Assembly (NCBI GenBank): GCA_019637675.1
Contig: JAHBVE010000003.1
Span: 205,696 to 269,695, forward strand
From: Anaerolineales bacterium
Lineage (GTDB): Bacteria > Chloroflexota > Anaerolineae > Anaerolineales > UBA11579
Direction: 5' to 3'
Length of the DNA: 64,000 bases
Shown: positions 48,163 through 57,075 of the stretch, one piece after another
Layout of the letters: each line of letters starts with the position of its first letter
How positions within the stretch are numbered: position 1 is the stretch's first letter
Made by a program: the position numbers and the translations under genes
Notes under the pieces: model-generated
Seen by the model: only the letters and a program-made list of their open reading frames with translations
What the model was told of the DNA's origin: nothing
Database searches by the model: none

Positions 48163-49752
48163 TTATACCAGAAAGGGTTTATGTTCCACCACGCCGTCGC
48201 GCACGGCTCGGATGGCGGGCGAGTGCTCGGCGCGCAGCGCGCGGAGCGGGAAATCCTGCAGGTTCACGTAACCCATGCTGGTGGGCTGAAGGTAGCGGTC
48301 AAACGGCAGGCTGGTCTTGAAGAGCTGGAAGTAGAGGACGCGGCGCGCCTCGCGCACAAAGGCGTCCGGCTGCGGCACCTCTGCGGCAGCCAGGAAGGCT
48401 TCGGCCTGGTGCTTGTACTCCGCCAGGCTGGCGGGGAAGTACAGCGTGGGGTACTGGGTATAGCGGGCCGCGCCGGCGCACAGGGCGGCCTTGCCCATGA
48501 TGGACGCTTCCAAGCCGATGGAAGAGTTGTAAACCATTACAAAGTGCGCCTTCTCGATCAGCGCGTACGAATCGACATACTCAGTGGGCGGGATGAAGAC
48601 GACATTGGATACCGCGGCCAGGCCGCGGGCCGCCACCCACTCCGCCACGCTTTGGCGGCTCTGCTTGGTGGAGCCAGGGCGCATCTCATCCGGATGAGCA
48701 CGGATGACGAACAGCGTGCGCGGGTTGGCGCGGATCAATTCTTCTACATACGCAAGCCAGGCAAACATATCTTCAAATAACACATTGGCATGCACCTGGC
48801 TGGTGTCAAAGATCACATTGGTGAACACAGGCACCAGTTTGTCAAACTGACTGGCCTTGGCAAGGAAATCGGCGTCGAGCGCCTGGATGTCTTGCCAGAA
48901 GCGAATGCCAGCCATGCTGAAATCACCCTTGAAGCGGCGGCTCAGGTATTCGTCAAGCCGGCGATCCTCTTGCTCTCCAAGCTGAAAGTCAGGCGGGATG
49001 TCCATCGGATAGGCGGTGGCTTCGCCGTCGGTGAAAAAGGCGGTCAGTGGCTGCAAACCGACCTCATGCGTGATGACGCGCAGGCCGCGGCGCAAGGCGA
49101 TCTGGCGCGCTACCGCCTCGGGGAACATGATGCCATTGAACACCACGACGGCCTGCACATCCTTGCCATCCATGAAGGCGTCGAACTCGCGGGCGACATT
49201 GTTGGCAGAGAGGATGTACTCGCGCAGTAATATGCGCGTGGTCTCATCATCCGCCAGGTCGTGGCGGCGCAGCGCCCAGCGCAGCGAGGGCAGCACCAGC
49301 TGTCCGAGCGGCAGGCCGCCATGCTCGACCGCCAGCAAGTCTTGCAAACCCAGCGACTGCACGCGAGCGCGTAATTCGGCGTCTGGCTGGTAGTCGAACC
49401 AGTGCGTCTGCGCGCCGGCGTACATGCGGCGGGACTGTGCAACGCAGGCCGCGCAGGGCGGCGTCTGTGCAGCGTCGTCCGGGTCCGTGCCCAGCACGCA
49501 GCGGCTCATGCCGGCATTGCACACAAAGTGCAGGATCGGCACGCCCTCGAGGCGCAGACCCCAGGCGGCGAGCAGCGCGAAGGCGGCGTTCTGGCTCAGG
49601 TGGCCCAGGCGTGTGGATGCGTTGAAGAAGACTACAGGCTTATGTGCGGCGTGCTCGGCGGCGGCCACGGCGCGCGCCAGGTTCGCCAAGCGTGCCCGGC
49701 TGCGCAGCGTGGCGTACGCGCGGTGGAATTTGTCGGTTATTCGTTTGAGCAC
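48163..49752 (-). CDS. Capsule-type glycosyltransferase (KpsC/KpsS-like) with Cys cluster
   Basis: This 529-residue GT-B-like protein has its second half carrying the capsule-synthesis region: VIRAHPDEMRPGS (about 350-362), YALIEKAHFVMVYNSSIGLEASIMGKAAL (about 400-428) and YPTLYFPASL. Its N-terminal region has four Cys: C78, C85, C100 and C103 (CNAGMSRC and PPCAAC), suggesting a metal site or iron-sulfur cluster not common in Kps proteins. A glycosyltransferase function is inferred. The Cys set could instead be structural. It precedes the carrier-protein gene by 7 bases. Confidence 0.75.
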   Translation of the reverse strand: MLKRITDKFHRAYATLRSRARLANLARAVAAAEHAAHKPVVFFNASTRLGHLSQNAAFALLAAWGLRLEGVPILHFVCNAGMSRCVLGTDPDDAAQTPPCAACVAQSRRMYAGAQTHWFDYQPDAELRARVQSLGLQDLLAVEHGGLPLGQLVLPSLRWALRRHDLADDETTRILLREYILSANNVAREFDAFMDGKDVQAVVVFNGIMFPEAVARQIALRRGLRVITHEVGLQPLTAFFTDGEATAYPMDIPPDFQLGEQEDRRLDEYLSRRFKGDFSMAGIRFWQDIQALDADFLAKASQFDKLVPVFTNVIFDTSQVHANVLFEDMFAWLAYVEELIRANPRTLFVIRAHPDEMRPGSTKQSRQSVAEWVAARGLAAVSNVVFIPPTEYVDSYALIEKAHFVMVYNSSIGLEASIMGKAALCAGAARYTQYPTLYFPASLAEYKHQAEAFLAAAEVPQPDAFVREARRVLYFQLFKTSLPFDRYLQPTSMGYVNLQDFPLRALRAEHSPAIRAVRDGVVEHKPFLV

Positions 49753-49782
49753 AATGAACCCAGCCGCTTAGAGCGGCAAATA

Positions 49783-50655
49783 CTACTTGGCGCGGCGCAG
49801 CTTCTCCATCGAGGGACGCTCGCTGTCATAGACGCGCTTCACGCCATCGCCGAGCGCCTGCTCGGTCACACGGATGTATTTCACCAGCTTCTGCATGCCG
49901 CCCGGCTCCACCGAGGCGGCCTGGTCGCTGCCCCACATGGCGCGGTCGAGCGTGAAGTGGCGCTCAATGAAGCACGAGCCCATCGCCACGGCCACGGCGG
50001 AGAGCACCAGGCCAACCTCGTGACCGGAGTAGCCGACCGGGCAGGGGAACTTCTCACGCAGGGTTTGGATCATGCGCAGGTTAAGCTCTTCCGGCTCGCA
50101 CGGGTAGGTGCTGGTGGTGTGGGTGAGCATGGTGTTGCCCATATCCACATGCTTGATGGCTTCGTCGATCTGCTCCATGGTAGACATGCCGGTGGAAAGC
50201 ACCACCGGGCGGCCAGTCTTGCGCACATGGTCGAGCAGGGCATGGTCGGTCAATGAAGCCGAGGGGATCTTGTAGCAGGGCGTGTCGAACTTCTCCATGA
50301 AGTCAACCGCCGGCTCATCCCACACAGAGACGAACCAGTCCAGACCCTTGGCTTTGCAGTGGGCGTCGATCTCGGCGTATTCCTTCTCGCCGAATTCAAC
50401 CTTGTTGCGGTAGTCCATGTAGCTGATGTAGCCCCAGGGGGTCTCGCGCATCTTGTCGCGCTGGTCAGGCGGCACGGCCAGTTCAGGCGTGCGTTTCTGG
50501 AACTTGATGGCATCCGCCCCGGCCCACTTGGCCAGGTCGATCAGCTGCTTGGCGATCTCCAGGCTGCCGTTGTGGTTGATGCCGATCTCCCCTACGATGT
50601 AGACCGGGTGGCCATCCCCCACCATGCGGTTGCCTAGCTTTAATTCTCGAGTCAT
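49783..50655 (-). CDS. NeuB-family nonulosonic acid synthase without SAF domain
   Basis: This 290-residue TIM barrel condenses phosphoenolpyruvate with a six-carbon sugar to make a nine-carbon acid. Seen: VGEIGINHNG (21-30), DAIKFQKR (about 48-55), YKIPSASLTD (about 128-137), LSTGMSTMEQI (about 153-163), and HTTSTYPCEPEELNL (about 178-192). The protein ends at the barrel, so the C-terminal antifreeze-like (SAF) domain of canonical NeuB is missing. This could alter quaternary structure or substrate. It overlaps the CMAS-like gene by 4 bases. Confidence 0.88.
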   Translation of the reverse strand: MTRELKLGNRMVGDGHPVYIVGEIGINHNGSLEIAKQLIDLAKWAGADAIKFQKRTPELAVPPDQRDKMRETPWGYISYMDYRNKVEFGEKEYAEIDAHCKAKGLDWFVSVWDEPAVDFMEKFDTPCYKIPSASLTDHALLDHVRKTGRPVVLSTGMSTMEQIDEAIKHVDMGNTMLTHTTSTYPCEPEELNLRMIQTLREKFPCPVGYSGHEVGLVLSAVAVAMGSCFIERHFTLDRAMWGSDQAASVEPGGMQKLVKYIRVTEQALGDGVKRVYDSERPSMEKLRRAK

Positions 50656-51890
50656 TCGTTCATCCTTTGAGCGTTTATCGCCAAGATTAAATCACAAAGC
50701 TCGCGCACTGCGCCATGCCCACCGGGCTGGCTGAGGCGCTGGTCTGCCTGGCGCAGCACGGCCGGGTGCGAATCGGCCACGGCTACGGCGCAGCCCGCGA
50801 TGGGGAAACACGGTAGGTCATTGGTGTCATTGCCGAGGAATACGGTGTTCTCAGCCGGGATATTCAGCTCAGCCAGCAACTGGCGCAGGGCTTGGCCTTT
50901 TTCTGTGATGCCCTGGCGGAAGCTGATGCCTAGCTTCTCGCAGCGGCGGGCCACGACGGGATTCTGCTCACGCGAGAGCACGAACACCTGCACGCCGCTT
51001 TCTTTTAGCTGGCCGAGGCCCAGGCTATCGCTGCGGTTGGCGGCGATGGATTCTTTGCCGTTCTCATCGACCCAGACGCGGTTGTCGCTGAGCACGCCGT
51101 CAAAATCCAGCACCAGCAGTTTGACCTGTTTGGGATACGGCCGCGGTTGCTGGCCCGGCCACACGGCGTCCAGCTCGCCTGAAGTGGCCAGCCATTCACC
51201 ACGTTGCCAGTCATTCATGGTGTCAATGTCCACGGTGTAGCGCGGGTCGATCATGACCGGCAAGATCACATCACCACTCATGGAGTGCTTTTTGAGGATG
51301 ACCGAGCTGCGAATGGCATCGATGTGCCCGGTCTGCCAATAGGTGGCGGGCAGCTTCTGGCGCGGCGCGTTGTACGGCTCCTCAATGCCCTTGACCTTGA
51401 GCAGGGGCTGCATCACGCCATCCGCATCCACGCGCCACATCTTGTGGGGGTTCTGCCCGCTAGGCACCACCCCGCGGACGGAGTCCGCTTTGCGATTCGT
51501 GAGCAGCAGCTGCACGGCTTCGTCCACCAGGCCGCGCGGGCGCAGGGGGGATGTGGGGCGCAGTTGCACGACGATGTCCGGCTTATAGCCTTCATTCTTG
51601 GCCAGCCAGGTGAGGGCGTGCTCAAAAACGGGTAGGTCGAGCGTGTTGTCTTGGGCGAACTCCGCCGGGCGGATGAAGGGCGCCTCGGCACCCAGCTGGC
51701 GGGCGATCTGGGCCATCTTCTCGTCATCCGTGGAGATGATGGTGCGCGTCACGGTCTCGGCTTGCAGGGCGGCCGCCACACTGAAGGCCAGCAGCGGGTG
51801 GCCGGCGAATAAGCGCGCGTTCTTGCGCGGGATGCTCTTGGAGCCGCCGCGGGCGGGGATGATGGCGAGTACCTGGGGTTTCTTGGACAT
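50652..51890 (-). CDS. CMP-nonulosonic acid synthetase fused to HAD phosphatase (CMAS-like)
   Basis: This 412-residue protein has the nucleotidyltransferase first: IPARGGSKSIPRKN (11-24), QLRPTSPLRPRG (about 105-116), WQTGHIDAIR (about 180). From about residue 255 there is a KdsC/C1-type HAD domain: VLDFDGVLSDN with catalytic Asp pair near 260, FLGNDTNDLPCF near 360. Animal CMAS has the same order. The HAD half could dephosphorylate a NeuB product 9-phosphate or be structural. The ATG at 51890 is preferred over an in-frame TTG. It lies beside a NeuB gene. Confidence 0.9.
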   Translation of the reverse strand: MSKKPQVLAIIPARGGSKSIPRKNARLFAGHPLLAFSVAAALQAETVTRTIISTDDEKMAQIARQLGAEAPFIRPAEFAQDNTLDLPVFEHALTWLAKNEGYKPDIVVQLRPTSPLRPRGLVDEAVQLLLTNRKADSVRGVVPSGQNPHKMWRVDADGVMQPLLKVKGIEEPYNAPRQKLPATYWQTGHIDAIRSSVILKKHSMSGDVILPVMIDPRYTVDIDTMNDWQRGEWLATSGELDAVWPGQQPRPYPKQVKLLVLDFDGVLSDNRVWVDENGKESIAANRSDSLGLGQLKESGVQVFVLSREQNPVVARRCEKLGISFRQGITEKGQALRQLLAELNIPAENTVFLGNDTNDLPCFPIAGCAVAVADSHPAVLRQADQRLSQPGGHGAVRELCDLILAINAQRMNE

Positions 51891-51892
51891 AG

Positions 51893-52705
51893 CTACCAAG
51901 CGGTCCAGCCGCCGTCGACGACCAGGTTGGCGCCGGTCATGTAGCTCGAGGCATCCGAGGCCAGGAACAACAGCGCGCCATTCATTTCATCCTGATTCGC
52001 CATGCGGCCCATGACGGCGCGGGCCGAATAGGCTTTGACGAATTCTTCGTCTTGCGTGTTGCGCACGCCACCCGGGGTGAGCGCATTGACGCGGATGTTC
52101 TGGGTGCCATAGTACGTGGCAAGATATTTTGTGAGACCGAGGATGCCGGCTTTGGTGACGGTGTAGTCCACCGGCTTGAATGAGGGCGGCTTGCCTTCGC
52201 GCTGATAAATGCGCTGGTCCGGCCCGCCCAGGCCATAGGTGGAGCAGATGTTGATGATGACGCCACGGCCATGCGAGAGCATGTGCGGCACGGCAGCCTG
52301 GCTGAACAAGAAGGCTCCGGTCAGATTGACCGAAAGGGAATTGTTCCAATTCTCGAGGCTGTACTCTTCAAACGAAGAGCTGTGCTTGCCAGCCTCGCCC
52401 GCATCAAACTTGGGGTCGAGCGCGGCGCTATTGACCAGAATATCCAGCTGGCCAAATTTCTCGAGCGTGGTCTGGATGGCAGCTTGCACTTCGGCTTTCT
52501 CGCGCACGTTGCAGGCGACCGGCAGGCTGCGCTCGCCCAACTCGGCGCTGAGCTCGGCCAGGGCCGCCTGGTTGAGGTCAACCAGCGCCACGGAGGCGCC
52601 AGCCTGCACCAGAGTGCGGCAAAACTGCCTGCCGAGCAGGCCAGCCGCGCCGGTGACCAGCGCCACGCGGCCGGTGAGATCAAATGCGGATTGAATGGTT
52701 GCCAT
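51893..52705 (-). CDS. Short-chain dehydrogenase/reductase
   Basis: This 270-residue SDR has TGAAGLLG (about 18-25), NSAAL (about 94-98), ICSTYGL (Ser about 152), and YTVTKAGILG (Tyr-x3-Lys near 176-180), with LTPGGVRNTQDEEF and DGGWTAW at the end. The ATG at 52705 is preferred since upstream residues are unlike SDRs. It is in line with the CMAS-like gene, so it probably acts on a sugar intermediate. The substrate is unknown. Confidence 0.88.
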   Translation of the reverse strand: MATIQSAFDLTGRVALVTGAAGLLGRQFCRTLVQAGASVALVDLNQAALAELSAELGERSLPVACNVREKAEVQAAIQTTLEKFGQLDILVNSAALDPKFDAGEAGKHSSSFEEYSLENWNNSLSVNLTGAFLFSQAAVPHMLSHGRGVIINICSTYGLGGPDQRIYQREGKPPSFKPVDYTVTKAGILGLTKYLATYYGTQNIRVNALTPGGVRNTQDEEFVKAYSARAVMGRMANQDEMNGALLFLASDASSYMTGANLVVDGGWTAW

Positions 52706-52765
52706 CGGGATCTTGCCTGCCCCTGCAAACAAAGCGGCCTGTTTTGCAGGCCCAATAGGATTTTA

Positions 52766-53758
52766 TCACGCAGCTCCCACCGAGATACGCGCACCCTGCG
52801 CGTGCGAAGTGTGCGCCGCCAGGGCGATCTCTAATGCGCGCACACCGTCTTCGAGTGTGCACAGCGGCTGCGCAGAACCGTGTGCTACCTCCAAAAAGTG
52901 GCGCGTCTGGTCAATAAACAGCTGGTTGCGCTCAAAGCCTGCTTCAGGGCTGAACTCACGCTGCTCGCCGTTGGCCTGGGTCTGCACCAGCGTACCGGTT
53001 GCGGCATTCCACTCCAGGCGGCCCTGGCTGCAAACGATCTGCAGGGTATGGCTGGGTGGCTGCTGCACATAGTCCAGGTGCACGCTGGCTACTGCGCCAC
53101 TGGCGAACTCCAGGCCAACCTCGGCCTGGTCTTCCACGGCGATCTCCAGTTCGCCGCTGTGCGCCAGGCTCGCCCACACACTGCGTACATCCCCCAGCAG
53201 CCAGCGCAAATAGTCGAACGGGTGGCATAGGGTGAGCACCACCCCGCCGCCCAGGTCAGCGCGGGCGCTGTAGCCCTTGCGGTAATCTTCGTAGGGATGC
53301 CAGTTGGGTAAGTATTCGCCCCAGTGGGCGCGGGCGGAGAGCACGCGGCCCATCTGGCCAGACTGCAACAGCTCGGCCGCCTTTTGCAGCGTGGGGTGGA
53401 AGCGCCACTGGAAGCCGACCAGGATGCGGCTGCCGCCTGCTGCCGCGGCGGCCTGCAGCTGCGCCACGCGTTCGAGGTTGTGGCTGATGGGCTTCTCCAT
53501 CAGCAGGCTGCAGCCCTGGGCCGCGGCGGGGATGGCTACATCGAGATGCAGCGCGGTGGGGTTGGAGACCACCACCGCGTCCGGCTTGTGCGCCAGGGCG
53601 GCTTCGATACTATGCTCCACGGAGTAGTCAGCCAACTCGCTGAGATCCAGCGTGCTATTGTTGCTGCGCAGGAACACAAAATCCTTCACGCCCAGGGCGC
53701 GCAGGTTATTGAAGTGACGCTTGCCGATGGAGCCGTACCCGGCGATCAGGATCTTCAT
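52766..53758 (-). CDS. Gfo/Idh/MocA-family oxidoreductase
   Basis: This 330-residue NAD(P)-dependent sugar oxidoreductase has ILIAGYGSIGKRH (3-15), the MEKPISHN catalytic-lysine motif (about 88-95), and GFQWRFHPT (about 113) with HPFDYLRWL (about 178-186), whose His/Asp are typical. It overlaps the sulfotransferase stop (ATGA), so ATG at 53758 is chosen; a TTG two codons upstream is weaker. It would oxidise or epimerise a nucleotide sugar in the locus. Confidence 0.9.
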   Translation of the reverse strand: MKILIAGYGSIGKRHFNNLRALGVKDFVFLRSNNSTLDLSELADYSVEHSIEAALAHKPDAVVVSNPTALHLDVAIPAAAQGCSLLMEKPISHNLERVAQLQAAAAAGGSRILVGFQWRFHPTLQKAAELLQSGQMGRVLSARAHWGEYLPNWHPYEDYRKGYSARADLGGGVVLTLCHPFDYLRWLLGDVRSVWASLAHSGELEIAVEDQAEVGLEFASGAVASVHLDYVQQPPSHTLQIVCSQGRLEWNAATGTLVQTQANGEQREFSPEAGFERNQLFIDQTRHFLEVAHGSAQPLCTLEDGVRALEIALAAHTSHAQGARISVGAA

Positions 53759-54666
53759 TCCCAATCATCTCCGGATTCGTAGCCCCGCTTAATGAGCGCG
53801 TCGCGGGCGTTCTCTTTGAAAATATTCTTGTCGCCCGGGGTAAAGAACTGGCGCCAGACCGCTTGCGGGCCTCTGTCGAGTGCGACGTCTTCGTTGCCGG
53901 CAATCTCACTTTCCACTTTGGCCTCGAGGCCGTCGCCATCCAAGCCCAGGAAGGCCCACACCTTGGCGAGCATATCGAAGGGGCGCGCCAGCAGGTCTTC
54001 ATAGCGCAGGGAGTAGTAGCTCTCGCCATACAGCTGGTGACCCAGGCGGTCTGCATCGCTGACACCGCCGGCCCAGTGGCTGGCGGCGTCCGTCAGCCAA
54101 CCTGGAGCGAAGATGGCTACATTGTCGGCCTGCTGGCTGTGCTCACGGCGGCGGCTGGCGGCCGCGTTGCCGGTCAGCTCTTGCAGGCGTTGCTTGACGA
54201 GCACATCGCGCCCATCGCGCACGATCTGGATCAGGCTGGCATCCGGAAACAGCTGGTGCATCTCGCGCACCGCCCGGCCGCCCAGCTCATTCTGGCTTTG
54301 GTCACCGGCGATGGTCTTGCCAAGCCGGTGTGCCTCCCGCTCGAGCAGGAAATCGGCCATAGCCCGCAGCGCAGCCATTGAGGGAGCTGCGGCCGGGTCT
54401 TCAGCCTGCGCGAACAGTTCTGTAAGAACAGGCGGGCGCGTAAAGAAATGCGCGCCGGAGCCGCAGTGCAGGTCCGGGTGCAGGCTGAGCAAGCGCGCCA
54501 GCAGCCCGCCGCCTGAATGCGGCTGCCCCAGCACGAAGAATTTTTGCATCGGGAAGAATTCTTTGATCTCGGCCAGGTCGCTAGCCGTCAGGGGCGGCAG
54601 CGGCTGGCCAGCGGCGGTCTCGTCGCCGGTGATGGCGCGCAGGGCTTTGCGCAGGGGTGACTTCAT
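53755..54666 (-). CDS. Sulfotransferase-family protein
   Basis: This 303-residue protein has a PAPS-type P-loop: FFVLGQPHSGGGLLARLLSLHP (about 43-64), followed by a 3'-phosphate region LIQIVRDGRDVLVKQR (about 138-153) and SLRYEDLLARPFDML (about 217-231). This pattern is of the sulfotransferase fold, likely adding sulfate to a glycan hydroxyl. The ATG at 54666 is preferred, with 4-base overlap to the upstream gene. The acceptor is unknown, and a related non-sulfate transfer cannot be ruled out. Confidence 0.8.
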   Translation of the reverse strand: MKSPLRKALRAITGDETAAGQPLPPLTASDLAEIKEFFPMQKFFVLGQPHSGGGLLARLLSLHPDLHCGSGAHFFTRPPVLTELFAQAEDPAAAPSMAALRAMADFLLEREAHRLGKTIAGDQSQNELGGRAVREMHQLFPDASLIQIVRDGRDVLVKQRLQELTGNAAASRRREHSQQADNVAIFAPGWLTDAASHWAGGVSDADRLGHQLYGESYYSLRYEDLLARPFDMLAKVWAFLGLDGDGLEAKVESEIAGNEDVALDRGPQAVWRQFFTPGDKNIFKENARDALIKRGYESGDDWE

Positions 54667-56111
54667 GCACCAGCTCCGGCAGCATGCTGGCCGAGGCGCG
54701 AGAGCAAGTAGGCGCCTGTGCGCTGGCCGGCGCTGGCATCCGTGAAGGTGCATTCGCGGGCGATGAAGGCGGCCCGCTCGGCCGCGTCGGCGCCAGGGTT
54801 GGTGAGGTAGAAGTTGAGCGCATCGCGCAGCTGGGGCACGTCGTAGGCCACCCGGCCGGCAGAGGAATTGCGGAAGCGCGAGTGGGTGGGCCACTCACCA
54901 ATGCGCGAGAGCGGCAAGGTGAACTTGCCCGGCCAGCCGACCGGCGAATCGATGCAGGCGCTCACCACGGGCGTCTTGTGGGCCGAAGCCTCGACCACCA
55001 TGGTGGAGTACACGGTCACGAACACATCCGAATGGGCCATCATGGACGATTTCTCGTGCATATCCTCCCCTGAATAATGGCCCAGCGAGCCACCCAGCGC
55101 AACCGGCTCGACTACATGAACATGGGGATATTTCTGCGCCAGAGCGAAGATCGCTTCGCGTTCCTGAGCGAAGCGAGGCACGTCCATGAAATGATTGGGG
55201 TGCAGGCGCACCAGGAGCTGGCTGGGTTCGGCCAGCTGATCGCCCGAGACCAGCTCAGCCAGCGCTTCGATATCCTGAATGTTGGGGGAGAAGGTGATGA
55301 AGCTGCTGGCAAAGGAGACGAGCTTGCGTTGCGGGTCGAGCCCGTGGGTTTTGAAATAGTCGGCACGCGGCCAGACCCACTCCTGCTTGAAGTAGCCGTC
55401 ATAGGAGGGGATGCCGCCGATGTGGACGCGGGCCGGATCCCAGTCGGAGCCATCCACCAGCTCCTGCTTCTGGATCTCAGACCAGCAAGTGATCCAATCT
55501 ACCGGCGCGCCGGGCAAGCTGTAGCTACTGGAGTTGTCCCAGCCCACGATGACTGCCGCGGTGGGGATGTTGTGGGCCGCGGCTTCGCGCAAGAGGTAGC
55601 GGTCGTAACGCCAACCCGGCGTGCTAGCCACGACCAGGCCGGGCTGGTACTTGGCAAACAGATCGGCATAGATATCCGGCGTGAAGCGTTGCTGAGCGCG
55701 TTGCAGCCAGGCGCGCAGTGCGCGGCTGCGCCGCAGGATAGCCACGAAGAATTGCATGAACGGAAAAAAGAGTTTGCGGCGCGCGTGCGCTTCGGCCTTC
55801 ACCTGGTTGATGTAACTATCCACCGCCTCCAGATTGATGCGGTTGGAAGCGCCAGCCCGACGCAAAAAGTCAAGCCACCATTGAACGGCATAGGACTGTG
55901 TATGGAAGTAGTGCTTGGCCTGCTTAAGACGCAGCCCTTCGATGATCAGGCCGGGCTGGCCGAAGCGTTCACGGATGCGCTCGACGATCTCGTCGTCGGT
56001 GAGCAGCACAACTTCGACGCCGCCATCCAGCAGGGTGCGCAAAACGTCACTCTGCAGGAAGTAGACGATGGCTAGGCCGTGATCAGCGCTGATAAAGATA
56101 CGGGGCTTCAT
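54663..56111 (-). CDS. GT-B glycosyl/glycerophosphotransferase-like protein
   Basis: This 482-residue protein has two Rossmann-like halves. The first opens RIFISADHGLAIVYFLQSDVLRTLL; the second has KLVSFASSFITFSPN (about 280), LLVRLHPNHFMD (about 320), and a SSMMAHSDVFVTVYSTMVVEASAHKTPVV segment (about 378-406), resembling CDP-glycerol phosphotransferases and related capsule enzymes. The donor is unknown. It overlaps both neighbours by 4 bases. Confidence 0.7.
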   Translation of the reverse strand: MKPRIFISADHGLAIVYFLQSDVLRTLLDGGVEVVLLTDDEIVERIRERFGQPGLIIEGLRLKQAKHYFHTQSYAVQWWLDFLRRAGASNRINLEAVDSYINQVKAEAHARRKLFFPFMQFFVAILRRSRALRAWLQRAQQRFTPDIYADLFAKYQPGLVVASTPGWRYDRYLLREAAAHNIPTAAVIVGWDNSSSYSLPGAPVDWITCWSEIQKQELVDGSDWDPARVHIGGIPSYDGYFKQEWVWPRADYFKTHGLDPQRKLVSFASSFITFSPNIQDIEALAELVSGDQLAEPSQLLVRLHPNHFMDVPRFAQEREAIFALAQKYPHVHVVEPVALGGSLGHYSGEDMHEKSSMMAHSDVFVTVYSTMVVEASAHKTPVVSACIDSPVGWPGKFTLPLSRIGEWPTHSRFRNSSAGRVAYDVPQLRDALNFYLTNPGADAAERAAFIARECTFTDASAGQRTGAYLLSRLGQHAAGAGA

Positions 56112-57073
56112 TTTTGTGTGTGATGCAGACGGTCAAAGCTCCAGCCGTTGAGCCACTGCAGCAGCTTGCGCAACGGCGGCCAGGCCCAAAAACCGGCTAT
56201 GCGCCGCGGGCGGGCCGGCGCGGCCTGGGCGCCGTCGAGCAGGTCGCCGGGAGCAGGCAACTGGTTGCCCATGTGTTGCACGTGCCACTCGGCGGTAGAG
56301 AGGCGCAGGTAGCCGCGCGCGTTGATGGCTTCGTCGAGCAGACGCACGCGGCCCATCGGCTTTTCGGCCGGGATGGGCAGCACCTGCTGCAAGATGCTCT
56401 TGCGCGCCGTGAACTGGAAGTGGGCCGCGCCCACCCAGTATTGGCGCTTCTTGTAGCTGAGACGCACAGCTTTGTTGTCTTCGAAGAAGGCGCGGCCGTG
56501 TTCCTCGCTGTTGCCCAGGCTGCGGGCATGCTTCCAGAAGTCATCCCAACTGAAGAGCTGGCCGGTTTCCAGTTTGGCGCCGCGCTGCGCCTTGGCCCAC
56601 TTCACTGTAGCAGTCGAATATTTCTGCGGGGTGAGCATCGGCATAGCGGTCACCATGCCGGCCTGCGGCATGCTGCGCAGCGCATCCAGGCTGCTGGAGA
56701 GCCAGCCTTTGTAGAAATACACATCCGCGTCCGCATAGGCCACGAATTCGCCCGGGGCGGCGGCGAAGCAAATGTTCCAGACCGCCGGCTTGCCCAGATT
56801 GCGCTCAGACAAGGTAAGGTACTCGATGCGCCCGCCGGCCTGCTCGGCCAGCAGATACTCGCGCACTTCGGCGCAGGATCCGTTGTCAAACACCATCAGG
56901 TCGTATGCGCCATCGGTGTTGGCATACAGGCTGCCCAGGCACAGCTTGAGCAATTCAAGGCTGTGGGCGTAATAGCCGCTGAGGAACGGGATATAGCTGA
57001 TGACGACCACCGTAACCGCGGCGGGCGGCGCGATGCGATCTACGGATTTGACCGGGTTTTGGCCGACGCGCAT
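56108..57073 (-). CDS. Family 2 glycosyltransferase
   Basis: This 321-residue GT-A protein has VTVVVISYIPFLSGYYAHSLELL (about 20-42), LMVFDNGSCAEVREYLL (about 58-74), and the DxD motif in AYADADVYFYKGWL (about 111-124). The C-terminal half binds the acceptor and is unknown. The ATG at 57073 is chosen since the longer frame overlaps the previous gene and has no homology. A gap of only 2 bases separates it from that gene, so it is cotranscribed. Confidence 0.85.
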   Translation of the reverse strand: MRVGQNPVKSVDRIAPPAAVTVVVISYIPFLSGYYAHSLELLKLCLGSLYANTDGAYDLMVFDNGSCAEVREYLLAEQAGGRIEYLTLSERNLGKPAVWNICFAAAPGEFVAYADADVYFYKGWLSSSLDALRSMPQAGMVTAMPMLTPQKYSTATVKWAKAQRGAKLETGQLFSWDDFWKHARSLGNSEEHGRAFFEDNKAVRLSYKKRQYWVGAAHFQFTARKSILQQVLPIPAEKPMGRVRLLDEAINARGYLRLSTAEWHVQHMGNQLPAPGDLLDGAQAAPARPRRIAGFWAWPPLRKLLQWLNGWSFDRLHHTQK

Positions 57074-57075
57074 GC

